NCBI GenBank assembly: GCA_964520375.1
Contig: CAZFNQ010000012.1
Coordinates: 1-13,102 of the forward strand
Reading direction: 5' to 3'
DNA: 13,102 nt
From: CAZFNQ01 sp964520375
Lineage (GTDB): Bacteria > Patescibacteriota > Saccharimonadia > Saccharimonadales > JANWIN01
The notes beneath the pieces are model-generated. The model worked only from the letters and a program-made list of their open reading frames with translations. It was not told the DNA's origin and made no database searches. This document shows positions 6,826 to 13,102 of the stretch, piece after piece; position 1 is the first letter of the stretch; each line of letters begins with the position of its first letter. A program made the translations under genes and the position numbers.

Positions 6826-7707
6826 ATGAACAGAGGTCTCAACCCTCAGGCCTTTACTATAGTTGAGGTTATGATTTTTTTAGCAGTATCTGCATTAATG
6901 ATGGTTGCTGCCTTTGCTATGTTTTCGGGACAAACCCAAAAGACTCAATTTACGCAGGCCATTAACGATATTCAAGCTCAATTAAACGACGTGATTAATA
7001 ACGTCAGCACTGGCTACTACTCAAATACCAATAACTTTCAATGCCGAGCACCAATCGCAGCAGAAAGTGGACCACAAATTACTGCCTTGGCCAATGCCAA
7101 TAATCAAGGTACAAATGGTGGTTGTGTCTATATAGGCCGGGCTGTTCACTTCAACGTAGGCGGAAATAAGAAGCTATATAACACTTACAATCTTGTAGGC
7201 TTACAATACGTGACAGGTTCAACCAGTACCATTCCTATTTCATTAACACAATCTTTTCCGGTTGCGATTGCCCCATCGGCTAGTGCTGCTCATTTATCTG
7301 TTCCCCCTGGCCAAGTATCGCAAACGTTGAGCTATGGCTTGCAAGCTATAGCCATGCATTTTAACGGAACCTCGAATTCGACTGCCGCCCTGGCTATTAT
7401 TAGCAGTTTTGGTCAAAACGATAGTACTGGTAAATTAGCGTCTGGCTCTAAAGTAGCCAGCCTATACGCCATTAACCCAGCCGTTCCCATAAGTATTAGT
7501 ACTGGTACAACATCACCGGCTATGGCCGATTATTTAGATAGTTCCACAAACTATACCCTAGCCTCAAGCGTAATAATCTGTTACTTGGGGAAGGGTGGGC
7601 AATACGGGGTAATAACAATTGGTAGCAGCGGCCGTCAACTTAATAACACCCTAGCCGTATTCAATAATATTGGTTCAGTCTTACCGAGTGGGGCTTGTGT
7701 GCCGTGA
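6826..7707 (+). CDS. Minor pseudopilin, GspH/FimU position
   Basis: This 293-residue protein has a short leader, and cleavage is predicted after Ala9 (Q-A before F-T-I-V-E); mature Glu5 is residue 14. Alanine at -1 instead of glycine is unusual but tolerated by some prepilin peptidases. The hydrophobic helix covers about residues 10-33. The long extracellular domain is rich in Ser, Thr, Asn and Gly, with Cys pairs near residues 73/100 and near 251/291. It is the first of four consecutive pilin-like genes whose order matches gspHIJK / fimU-pilVWX, hence the H/FimU suggestion; sequence alone does not prove the subtype. It is longer than typical GspH. The next gene overlaps its stop. Confidence 0.85.
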   Translation: MNRGLNPQAFTIVEVMIFLAVSALMMVAAFAMFSGQTQKTQFTQAINDIQAQLNDVINNVSTGYYSNTNNFQCRAPIAAESGPQITALANANNQGTNGGCVYIGRAVHFNVGGNKKLYNTYNLVGLQYVTGSTSTIPISLTQSFPVAIAPSASAAHLSVPPGQVSQTLSYGLQAIAMHFNGTSNSTAALAIISSFGQNDSTGKLASGSKVASLYAINPAVPISISTGTTSPAMADYLDSSTNYTLASSVIICYLGKGGQYGVITIGSSGRQLNNTLAVFNNIGSVLPSGACVP

Positions 7708-8246
7708 AATACTTATCAAAAACAGGCGATACTATTATAGAAGTCCTTTTGACGATGGCAGTGCTAGGTATTGTTTTAGCTGGAGCGTATGCGGCCACAA
7801 CTCGAAGTTTGAATAACATCTATAGAGCTCAAGAACGTGTTGAAGCCCTAAAACTTGTAGAAGGGCAGCTTGAAGTTTTAGATCTATTGGGTAAATCGAC
7901 AAAACCTGCCGATGTTGCTAGTCCTACAAATATATTCGGTGCTACGCACGTGTTTTGCATAGATACAAGCAATAATAACGCTGTTATCGACGCTACTAAT
8001 CCGACAGTCAATATTGGCGCAGCCTTACCGACGTTATTTTCTAATTCAGATTTTGGTAACATTGCTAATTGCAGTAGTGGTATAAACAGTCGGTATCATT
8101 TGGCGATTGAGCGCAAAGACGATGCTGGTACCAATACTGGATCAATTTTTTCAGTTCACGCTCGGTGGGATAGTGCCGGTGGTAATAGCTCGGGTACAAA
8201 TGGCCACGACGAAGTAATAGTTAGATATAGGCTTAACAGACCATGA
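7704..8246 (+). CDS. Minor pseudopilin, GspI/PilV-like
   Basis: I place the start at GTG 7704, which overlaps the upstream TGA as GTGA; this gives 180 residues. An in-frame TTG at 7695 would add three residues and is less likely. The leader ends K-T-G, with cleavage before D-T-I-I-E (Gly8/Asp9) and mature Glu5 at residue 13. Asp at mature position 1 is unusual, since Phe or Met is the norm. The helix E-V-L-L-T-M-A-V-L-G-I followed by an A-L-K-L-V-E-G-Q-L-E segment resembles the GspI/PilV family. The stop overlaps the next ATG (ATGA 8243-8246). GspI-type proteins sit in the tip complex that primes filament assembly. Confidence 0.85.
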   Translation: MKYLSKTGDTIIEVLLTMAVLGIVLAGAYAATTRSLNNIYRAQERVEALKLVEGQLEVLDLLGKSTKPADVASPTNIFGATHVFCIDTSNNNAVIDATNPTVNIGAALPTLFSNSDFGNIANCSSGINSRYHLAIERKDDAGTNTGSIFSVHARWDSAGGNSSGTNGHDEVIVRYRLNRP

Positions 8247-8923
8247 ACAGGCAACAAGAGACAAACAATACGTCAGCGCCTGGATTTACTATTGTTGAGT
8301 TAATGATCGCAACTTCTGTATTTGCAATAATTTTGTTAATAATGACTTTTTCTTTGCTCCAAGTTGGGCGTACTTACTATAAGGGGCTAACAACTTCTAG
8401 AACCCAGTCCGCGGCTCGCAGCATTATGGATCAGATAGCTCAAGCAATTCAATTTAGCGGTGGTGTTGTTACTGACACAGTCGGTAAGGACACCCCAGGT
8501 ACTACCTATGCTTTTTGTATTAATACTACCCGCTATAGCTATGTTCTGGATGCAGAAATAACAGATGGTACAGCAGATTATGTCAATAAACATACAACTA
8601 ATCACGCNNNNNNNNNNNNNNNNNNNNNNNNNNNNNNNNNNNNNNNNNNNNNNNNNNNNNNNNNNNNNNNNNNNNNNNNNNNNNNNNNNNNNNNNNNNNN
8701 NNNNNNNCCATTTATGCGCTTGGCGACTCTGGACATAGAGCCAAGTGCCAACCCTGTAAATATAGATCCTCAACATCCAATTCTGTATGAAATTACTATT
8801 CGAGTAGTCTATGGCGACGATGATTTGCTTAATAGCGATCATAATTTATGTGTTGGTGGCGCCGGATCGCAATTCTGTTCAATTTCAGAACTAAGTACAG
8901 TGGTACAAAAACGCCTACCATAA
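8243..8923 (+). CDS. Minor pseudopilin, GspJ/PilW-like, interrupted by assembly gap
   Basis: The 5' part has a 14-residue leader ending A-P-G, cleavage before F-T-I-V-E and mature Glu5 at residue 19. The helix continues into a segment with T-S-R-T-Q-S-A-A-R-S-I-M-D-Q-I-A that resembles GspJ/PilW. The gap at 8608-8707 removes the middle. The 3' part keeps an open frame to TAA 8923 and contains Y-E-I-T-I-R-V-V-Y-G-D-D-D-L-L, a plausible C-terminal strand of the same protein. That both halves belong to one gene is likely but unproven, because the true gap size is unknown and the frame across it is assumed. The start is fixed by the ATGA overlap with the upstream gene. Confidence 0.8.
   Translation: MNRQQETNNTSAPGFTIVELMIATSVFAIILLIMTFSLLQVGRTYYKGLTTSRTQSAARSIMDQIAQAIQFSGGVVTDTVGKDTPGTTYAFCINTTRYSYVLDAEITDGTADYVNKHTTNHXXXXXXXXXXXXXXXXXXXXXXXXXXXXXXXXXXPFMRLATLDIEPSANPVNIDPQHPILYEITIRVVYGDDDLLNSDHNLCVGGAGSQFCSISELSTVVQKRLP
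8608..8707. other. Scaffold gap (100 N)
   Basis: Exactly 100 Ns, again a placeholder of unknown true length. It lies inside the GspJ/PilW-like pseudopilin gene, so the length given for that gene is not reliable. Confidence 0.97.
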
Positions 8924-8924
8924 T

Positions 8925-8933
8925 AAAGGAGAT
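8925..8933 (+). promoter_or_regulatory. Strong Shine-Dalgarno (aaaggagat) for the PilX/GspK-like gene
   Basis: A near-ideal anti-16S match in the 18-base spacer after the previous stop, with 10 bases between its last G and ATG 8942. It contrasts with the absence of a Shine-Dalgarno before the first pseudopilin. Confidence 0.75.
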
Positions 8934-8941
8934 ATAAATAA

Positions 8942-10027
8942 ATGAGACTTCACCTAAAACCAATTGATAGCCAAGACGGATTTGTCTCGATAGTCGTGAC
9001 AATGGTTTTAATGGTAGTACTTAGTCTTATTATTTTAGGTTTTGCTCAAATTGCCCGCCGTGAAGATCGCCAGGCCCTAGATAGGCAACTAAGTACCCAA
9101 GCTTTTTATTCTGCCCAGTCGGGTATCAATGATGCTATAAAATCTTATAATAGCGGCCAAACAACTTCTAAAACCACCTGTGCTCTTGATCCACTCAGAA
9201 GTCCTAATGGTGCGGTTCTAGACGCTACTTCGGGCACTGCCTACACTTGCTTGTTGATTGGTTCATCGCTACCAACTCTACACTATGATAAGGTAACAGA
9301 ATCATCAACCATCGTGCCGATAAATTCCGCCCTCATATCGGTTCTGCATATTAGCTGGCAGTATGCCGATACCTCTGTTACGCCTACATTCTCTAGCCAA
9401 TTTACGGCGGGGCCAAGTGGCACACCATTGTTCCCAACTCAAGCTAACTTCGTAGGAAATACCGGGGTTTTAGAGATTAGTTTAACGCCACTTGATCAAC
9501 TAAATCGGCCAAGTCTAATTGCCAACACCTTTACTGCCTATTTATACCCCGAAAATACTGGACCAGGCGTCAATAATGTTTTTGATGTTGGACTAAATGG
9601 TAATACCCCTAGCAAGCAGGGTCCAGTGTTAAGCGGTGGCTGTAATACCGGGAATATAACTGGCTCTATCTACTCTTGCAATGTGATGCTGAGTGATTTG
9701 CTGCATAATACGCTCTCAGGCTATATTTTACGCATTAAATCTTTATATAGTGACTCAACTGTAAATATTTGCGGTAGTACCAACAGTGGTAGTCCGGCTA
9801 CCTGCGACAGTTTGTTTACAGGTGCGCAATTACAAATTGATGCCACAGGCAAAGCCAAAGATATACTTCGTCGGATTCAGGTACGCTATCCGCTACGTGG
9901 TACCAGCGGTACAATGCCCGAATTTGCTATTGAATCAGCAGATTCTATCTGTAAAACTTTGCAAGTCACACCTACTAGTGCGGAAGATGACCCTAACTGC
10001 CCAACTCTGCCCATAGCCGGTGAGTAG
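8942..10027 (+). CDS. PilX/GspK-like tip pseudopilin lacking Glu5
   Basis: This 361-residue protein is the largest of the four minor subunits. The leader ends Q-D-G and the following helix starts F-V-S-I-V, so mature position 5 is Val rather than the usual Glu. The helix (about 14-38) leads into A-R-R-E-D-R-Q-A-L-D-R and then A-F-Y-S-A-Q-S-G-I-N-D-A-I, the A-x-x-x-A-x-x-G-I signature of PilX-N/GspK proteins. Missing Glu5 and large size are known features of GspK, which caps the pseudopilus tip because no subunit needs to dock above it. The extracellular part has several cysteines and Ser/Thr-rich stretches. It is the last gene of the run and is convergent with the Xer gene 13 bases away. No PilY1 adhesin follows. 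Confidence 0.85.
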   Translation: MRLHLKPIDSQDGFVSIVVTMVLMVVLSLIILGFAQIARREDRQALDRQLSTQAFYSAQSGINDAIKSYNSGQTTSKTTCALDPLRSPNGAVLDATSGTAYTCLLIGSSLPTLHYDKVTESSTIVPINSALISVLHISWQYADTSVTPTFSSQFTAGPSGTPLFPTQANFVGNTGVLEISLTPLDQLNRPSLIANTFTAYLYPENTGPGVNNVFDVGLNGNTPSKQGPVLSGGCNTGNITGSIYSCNVMLSDLLHNTLSGYILRIKSLYSDSTVNICGSTNSGSPATCDSLFTGAQLQIDATGKAKDILRRIQVRYPLRGTSGTMPEFAIESADSICKTLQVTPTSAEDDPNCPTLPIAGE

Positions 10028-10040
10028 ATAATCTATTATA

Positions 10041-10961
10041 TTAGTTACTTGTTTCTTTATGATGGAAGCGTTTATGGACATCCTTTAAGTGTTTATCGGT
10101 AACGTGGGTGTAAATTTGAGTAGTTGCAATATTACTGTGGCCTAGTAGCGCCTGCACGCTACGCAAGTCGGCACCATTCATAAGTAAATCTGTAGCGAAG
10201 CTGTGGCGCAAAGTGTGAGGCGATACATGCTTGGTAACTCCGGCTAGCAAGGCATATCGGCTAACCATGCGCTGCACACTGCGGGCGGTTAACCGATGAA
10301 AATTGCCACTAAGATCCACCTTTTTACTGCCGCTATAGCGCAAAAACAATGGACGGGTGGCATCGACTCTTTGGTCCAAATATTTTTGTAACCAGTCAGC
10401 AGCATTGTCACTTATAAAGATGGGTCGGTCTTTTTGACCCTTACCGCGGACCATAAATTCTCGGCGCTTGAGGTTTATATGATCTCGGTCGAGTCCCACC
10501 AATTCCGATACTCGCAGCCCGCTACTAAATAATAACTCTAAAATAGCTCTATCACGTAGCCCGGCTGGTTTGGCAATATCGGGTTGGGCAAATAACCGTT
10601 CTAACTCTTCTGAACCTAAGAAAGTAACTTGTTTGCGAGTAGTGCGAGCTAGCTCTACTTTATCGGCTGGCAAAGCCGAAATGTCACGTTTAGAACAGTA
10701 TTTTAGAAAACTTCTAAGGGCAATCAAATGGTAATTCTGAGTGGACTTTTGCAGTTCGTCTGAGACATTGGTGCCCAAGCGATTTAACCACAACCGCCAC
10801 TTACGAATAAGCTCTGGATCTATGTCGCTGACCTTAATATCCCCGGCAAAATCAATCAACCGAGTCAAATAGTGATCATAATTGGCAATGGTTTTTTGGG
10901 AGCGGTTTTGCTCAATTTCTAAGTATTCCAAAAAATCAGTCAGGGCTTTGCTGAGCAACAT
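10041..10961 (-). CDS. xerC: Xer-family tyrosine recombinase
   Basis: I choose the second in-frame ATG (10961), giving 306 residues. The resulting N-terminus, M-L-L-S-K-A-L-T-D-F-L-E-Y-L, fits the Xer start, and a TACAAT box lies 6 bases upstream. The upstream ATG (10979) would add six residues. An N-terminal SAM-like core-binding domain (about 1-95) is followed by the catalytic domain. The catalytic residues are all present: Arg150 (G-L-R-V-S-E-L), Lys174 (G-K-G-Q-K), His249 and Arg252 (H-T-L-R-H), His275 (L-G-H) and Tyr284 (I-Y-T-H-V). Length and motifs fit XerC/XerD, which resolve chromosome dimers at dif. No phage or integron genes are adjacent, so a housekeeping role is favoured; XerC and XerD cannot be told apart here. 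Confidence 0.93.
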   Translation of the reverse strand: MLLSKALTDFLEYLEIEQNRSQKTIANYDHYLTRLIDFAGDIKVSDIDPELIRKWRLWLNRLGTNVSDELQKSTQNYHLIALRSFLKYCSKRDISALPADKVELARTTRKQVTFLGSEELERLFAQPDIAKPAGLRDRAILELLFSSGLRVSELVGLDRDHINLKRREFMVRGKGQKDRPIFISDNAADWLQKYLDQRVDATRPLFLRYSGSKKVDLSGNFHRLTARSVQRMVSRYALLAGVTKHVSPHTLRHSFATDLLMNGADLRSVQALLGHSNIATTQIYTHVTDKHLKDVHKRFHHKETSN

Positions 10962-10967
10962 ACTTAT

Positions 10968-10973
10968 ATTGTA
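10968..10973 (-). promoter_or_regulatory. Candidate -10 box (TACAAT) for the Xer gene
   Basis: On the minus strand TACAAT is followed by six bases and then ATG 10961, so transcription would start at or beside the A of the ATG. No Shine-Dalgarno precedes it. A second possible box, TATAGT at 10981-10986, lies further upstream and would give a very short leader instead. Confidence 0.4.
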
Positions 10974-11006
10974 CGACATAACTATAGTGCTTAGATGGGC
11001 TCAATC

Positions 11007-11015
11007 TGTTACAAT
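11007..11015 (+). promoter_or_regulatory. Extended -10 promoter for ndk
   Basis: TGT followed by TACAAT forms an extended -10 element. The predicted start near 11022 gives a leader of about 27 bases that includes the ndk Shine-Dalgarno AAGGA (11039-11043). No good -35 is visible, as is common for extended -10 promoters. It lies back to back with the Xer promoter. Confidence 0.5.
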
Positions 11016-11048
11016 GGACCAAACAAATGTAAAAATATAAGGAATAAG

Positions 11049-11606
11049 ATGGAAAGAACTTTAATTATTCTAAAACCCGATGCCCTCAAGCGGGCAATTA
11101 TTGGTGAAATTATTACTCGCTTTGAGCGAGCCGGGCTTAAAATTGTAGGCGCCAAGATGCTTGTGCCTGATGAAGACCTGCTGGTTAAACATTACCCTGA
11201 AGATTTAATACCTATCGTCGGCAATAAGACTAAAATAGACTGGGATTCTTACGGGATTAAATACAGCGAATCCATAGAAGAAATAGGCCGCATGATTGTT
11301 GACGCCACTCGTGACTTTATGCGCAGTGGTCCAGTTATTGCTGTAGTACTAGAAGGCGGCCATGCCGTCGAGATAGTGCGTAAACTAGTAGGTACGACTG
11401 GGCCAAAAGATTCAGCACCGGGCACCATTAGAGGTGACTATGCTCATTTGAGTTTGGGCCGAGCATCATTAGCTAAAAAGGGTGCTGCCAACCTAGTACA
11501 TGCTTCAGGTACAGTAAATGATGCCCAAAAAGAAATTGCCATGTGGTTTAGACCTGAGGAATTGTTTGACTACAAAACTGTCCACGAACACCTTACTCAC
11601 GTATAA
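11049..11606 (+). CDS. ndk: Nucleoside diphosphate kinase, long form
   Basis: This enzyme transfers phosphate from NTP to NDP through a phosphohistidine and balances nucleotide pools. The start at 11049 gives the canonical M-E-R-T-L-I-I-L-K-P-D-A and has a Shine-Dalgarno five bases upstream. An ATG at 10995 would add 18 residues unlike the family and would overlap the promoter. The active-site His is His151 in N-L-V-H-A-S-G-T, and A-P-G-T-I-R-G-D is at 123-130. At 185 residues it is about 40 longer than the usual ~140-150. Extra residues lie at about 51-90 (between H-Y-P-E and F-M-R-S-G-P) and before the active His (about 131-148). The tRNA gene begins 10 bases after the stop. Confidence 0.95.
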   Translation: MERTLIILKPDALKRAIIGEIITRFERAGLKIVGAKMLVPDEDLLVKHYPEDLIPIVGNKTKIDWDSYGIKYSESIEEIGRMIVDATRDFMRSGPVIAVVLEGGHAVEIVRKLVGTTGPKDSAPGTIRGDYAHLSLGRASLAKKGAANLVHASGTVNDAQKEIAMWFRPEELFDYKTVHEHLTHV

Positions 11607-11607
11607 T
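11602..11607 (+). promoter_or_regulatory. Perfect TATAAT -10 box for tRNA-Arg, overlapping the ndk stop
   Basis: TATAAT includes the ndk TAA stop. Transcription would begin at about 11614-11615, only 2-3 bases before the mature tRNA 5' end at 11617. A weak -35 candidate (TGTCCA, 11579-11584) lies 17 bases upstream inside ndk. Confidence 0.45.
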
Positions 11608-11616
11608 CAGGCCGAC

Positions 11617-11691
11617 GCCCCTGTAGTTCAATGGATAAAATAGCTCCGTCCTAAGGAGAAGCTAGAGGTTCGACTCCTCTCGGGGGCACCA
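11617..11691 (+). tRNA. tRNA-Arg (anticodon CCU)
   Basis: The cloverleaf is readable. The acceptor stem GCCCCTG pairs with CGGGGGC (11681-11687), with one G-U. The discriminator is A (11688) and CCA is encoded (11689-11691). The T arm is AGAGG-TTCGACT-CCTCT. The anticodon loop GTCCTAA contains CCT at 11650-11652, reading AGG codons. The D stem is weak (G-U and C-A pairs), as in the E. coli tRNA-Arg(CCU) type. Confidence 0.93.
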
Positions 11692-11719
11692 TTAAACCGG
11701 TTAAGTTTTACTTCTTAGC

Positions 11720-11728
11720 TGATACAAT
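11720..11728 (+). promoter_or_regulatory. Extended -10 promoter for the PH-domain gene, leaderless
   Basis: TGA plus TACAAT (11723-11728) forms an extended -10 element. Six bases separate it from ATG 11735, so the mRNA should start at or next to the start codon. There is no Shine-Dalgarno. Confidence 0.5.
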
Positions 11729-11734
11729 ATTCAC

Positions 11735-12295
11735 ATGCCTAAAAAAACCGAGACTAAAAAACATTTTGATGATCAGTTTGATGATGAAAATGTCTTATTT
11801 GTTTTCCGTAAACACCCAATTGTTATGCGCAAGGGCCTAATAATTGGTGCCTTTGCACCACTAATAGGAGTACTGCCTGCCGCGCTTAAGCCGACACTCG
11901 GGCTAGGTTGGTTTTTTGGTGGACTGGCACTGGGAATACTTAGCTGGATATTAATACTTTTCCCATTCTGGATAGGTTGGTACTACAGCGTGTTTATTGT
12001 TACCGATCAGCGTCTAATACAAATTACTCAAAAGGGACTATTCCACAAAACAGTGGTAGATCTAACACTTGGCCAAATTCAAATGGTTAATTACCAGGTA
12101 GCTGGATTACAGGAAACCTTACTAGGATTTGGTACAATAATGATGCAAACATACGTGGGCGATTTGGTAATACACGATGTTCATCACCCGGCCAAAATTC
12201 AGAAAAAGATTTTGAATATATTGCGCGACAAGGGTATTACGGCCAATAGTTTGCCTATAAACCAAGATAACGAGGAGACAGATGAAGAAACCTAA
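11735..12295 (+). CDS. Bacterial PH-domain (DUF304/YdbS-like) membrane protein
   Basis: This gene encodes 186 residues. A charged N-terminus rich in Lys and Asp precedes two transmembrane helices (about 32-51 and 58-82). A C-terminal bacterial PH-like domain follows, starting F-I-V-T-D-Q-R-L-I (87-95) and containing K-G-L-F, L-G-Q-I-Q-M-V and G-F-G-T-I (131-135), the pattern of the YdbS/YdbT family. The PH fold is probably cytoplasmic at the membrane face. Its biochemical role is unknown in this family. The acidic tail (N-E-E-T-D-E-E-T) overlaps the start of the foldase gene by 14 bases, so the two are co-translated and may act together at the membrane. Confidence 0.85.
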   Translation: MPKKTETKKHFDDQFDDENVLFVFRKHPIVMRKGLIIGAFAPLIGVLPAALKPTLGLGWFFGGLALGILSWILILFPFWIGWYYSVFIVTDQRLIQITQKGLFHKTVVDLTLGQIQMVNYQVAGLQETLLGFGTIMMQTYVGDLVIHDVHHPAKIQKKILNILRDKGITANSLPINQDNEETDEET

Positions 12296-13102
12296 ACTCA
12301 GTAAATTTTTGCCTAAAAACCGGCAAAAACTGGAGCCGCCCGAGGAATCAGAAATTGACTCCTCGGTACCGCGTATCACCAGTGAAACTGTGGCCGAACA
12401 CCGAGAAAAGGTCCTGTCCAAAGCCCGCAAGTACATTTACCCGCTAGAACATTCCAAACATAAGATTGTGCTTATTACGACCGCACTATTCACGGCAGCG
12501 GTTATAGGCTTTTTTACTTATTGCACTTTGGCACTATACCTTTTTAAGTCTAATTCTGGTTTTTTATACGGCGTAACCCAGGTTATACCTCTTCCAGTTG
12601 CTAAGGTAGGCCCAGATTTCATTGCCTATGAAAACTACTTGTTTGAACTGAGACACTATGTTCACTATTACCAAACCCAGCAGAAAGTTGATTTTAACAG
12701 TGAAGTTGGCAAGCAACAATTGGCAGACTACAAGCATCGAGCCCTGCAAAAAGTCTTAGATGATGATTACGTTAAACAATTAGCCAGGCAACACAAAGTA
12801 TCGGTTAGTGACCGCGAACTCAGTGATGAGATTACTGTCGTGCGCAGTCAAAACCGCTTAGGCGCAAATGAAAAGGGTTTTGAGGATGTACTGAAAGCTA
12901 ACTTTGGCTGGTCAATTAATGACTTTAAACGCAGCTTAAAACAAGAAATGTTAGCCCAAAAACTAGTTGCGGCTCTTGATACCAGTACACAGTCCCAAGC
13001 TCAGGCCGCCTACAGTCAACTAACTAGCGGGGCAAAATTTGCCGATATAGCTAAAAAGTACTCTCAAGATAAATCCAGTAAAGACAAAGGTGGCGAATAC
13101 GG
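12282..13102 (+). CDS. Membrane-anchored SurA/PrsA-like peptidyl-prolyl isomerase (3' partial)
   Basis: The frame is open from ATG 12282 to the window edge (273 full codons). The Shine-Dalgarno GAGGAG (12272-12277) lies 4 bases upstream, inside the PH-domain gene. A cytoplasmic basic/polar segment (1-60) is followed by one transmembrane helix (about 62-88), then a SurA-N-like helical chaperone domain (about 105-235). The beginning of a parvulin/PpiC domain follows, with F-A-D-I-A-K-K-Y-S-Q-D (253-263) and K-G-G-E-Y (269-273). It is probably anchored in the membrane with the foldase facing outside, assisting folding of exported proteins; pilins and pseudopilins are possible but unproven clients. 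The long cytoplasmic N-terminus is unlike SurA and lacks the PrsA lipobox. Confidence 0.88.
   Translation, partial: MKKPKLSKFLPKNRQKLEPPEESEIDSSVPRITSETVAEHREKVLSKARKYIYPLEHSKHKIVLITTALFTAAVIGFFTYCTLALYLFKSNSGFLYGVTQVIPLPVAKVGPDFIAYENYLFELRHYVHYYQTQQKVDFNSEVGKQQLADYKHRALQKVLDDDYVKQLARQHKVSVSDRELSDEITVVRSQNRLGANEKGFEDVLKANFGWSINDFKRSLKQEMLAQKLVAALDTSTQSQAQAAYSQLTSGAKFADIAKKYSQDKSSKDKGGEY

Noticed and set aside
7695..7703. TTG start for the GspI/PilV-like pseudopilin
   Set aside because: GTG 7704 gives a stop-start overlap typical of this operon and a leader of normal length; TTG would add only three residues without support.
10025..10040. Inverted repeat TAGAT-A-ATCTA in the convergent spacer between the PilX-like and Xer genes
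   Set aside because: It is short, AT-only apart from two bases, has a one-base loop and no T-run; not a supported terminator.
10995..11048. Upstream ATG extending NDK by 18 residues
   Set aside because: The added residues are unlike the family, the extended -10 box lies inside this stretch, and ATG 11049 has a Shine-Dalgarno and the canonical N-terminus.
11692..11716. Possible terminator after the tRNA (AACCGGTT palindrome followed by T-rich bases)
   Set aside because: The palindrome has too small a loop to form a hairpin and the T-run is interrupted, so it is not a credible intrinsic terminator.

Overview
The window is a type IV pilus (T4P) locus followed by housekeeping genes, most likely from a Patescibacteria/CPR bacterium, with Candidatus Saccharibacteria (TM7) the best guess. 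Reasons: T4P genes are densely packed without an outer-membrane secretin; several genes appear to be leaderless; NDK is a long form; a single Xer recombinase is present; and base composition is moderately AT-rich. TGA clearly acts as a stop codon, for example in the ATGA overlaps at 603-606 and 8243-8246, so the TGA-recoding CPR lineages are excluded. The taxonomic call is an inference from style, not from a marker gene.

Region 1 (1-5060) is the pilus motor and platform: the end of a PilO-like protein, a small membrane protein in the usual pilP position, PilB (extension ATPase), PilT (retraction ATPase), a possible 32-codon mini-ORF, and PilC (platform). Genes abut or overlap and read in one direction. 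Region 2 (5061-5832) is a 244-base AT-rich leader followed by the major pilin. The leader holds two overlapping hairpins and a perfect DnaA-box 9-mer.

Region 3 (5833-10027) starts in a 100-N scaffold gap that removes the 5' end of the prepilin peptidase (PilD). It continues with four minor pseudopilins whose order and features match GspH-I-J-K / FimU-PilV-PilW-PilX, the set that forms the pilus tip and primes assembly. A second 100-N gap interrupts the J/W-like gene. Together the window encodes nearly a complete monoderm-style T4P machine: processing (PilD), filament (pilin), tip (pseudopilins), platform (PilC, PilO) and motors (PilB, PilT). PilM and PilN probably lie to the left, outside the window.

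Region 4 (10028-13102) has a convergent Xer tyrosine recombinase on the minus strand, then a divergently transcribed nucleoside diphosphate kinase, a tRNA-Arg(CCU), a PH-domain membrane protein and the start of a membrane-anchored SurA/PrsA-like foldase that runs off the right edge. Promoter reading suggests a recurring layout in which a TATACT or TACAAT -10 box sits 6-7 bases before the start codon and predicts leaderless mRNA. The tRNA promoter overlaps the ndk stop codon.

No IS element, CRISPR array or phage gene was seen. Nothing here is convincingly a wholly new system. The most unusual points are the PilB that has lost its zinc-binding cysteines, the structured pilin leader, the coupled mini-ORF and the leaderless starts.
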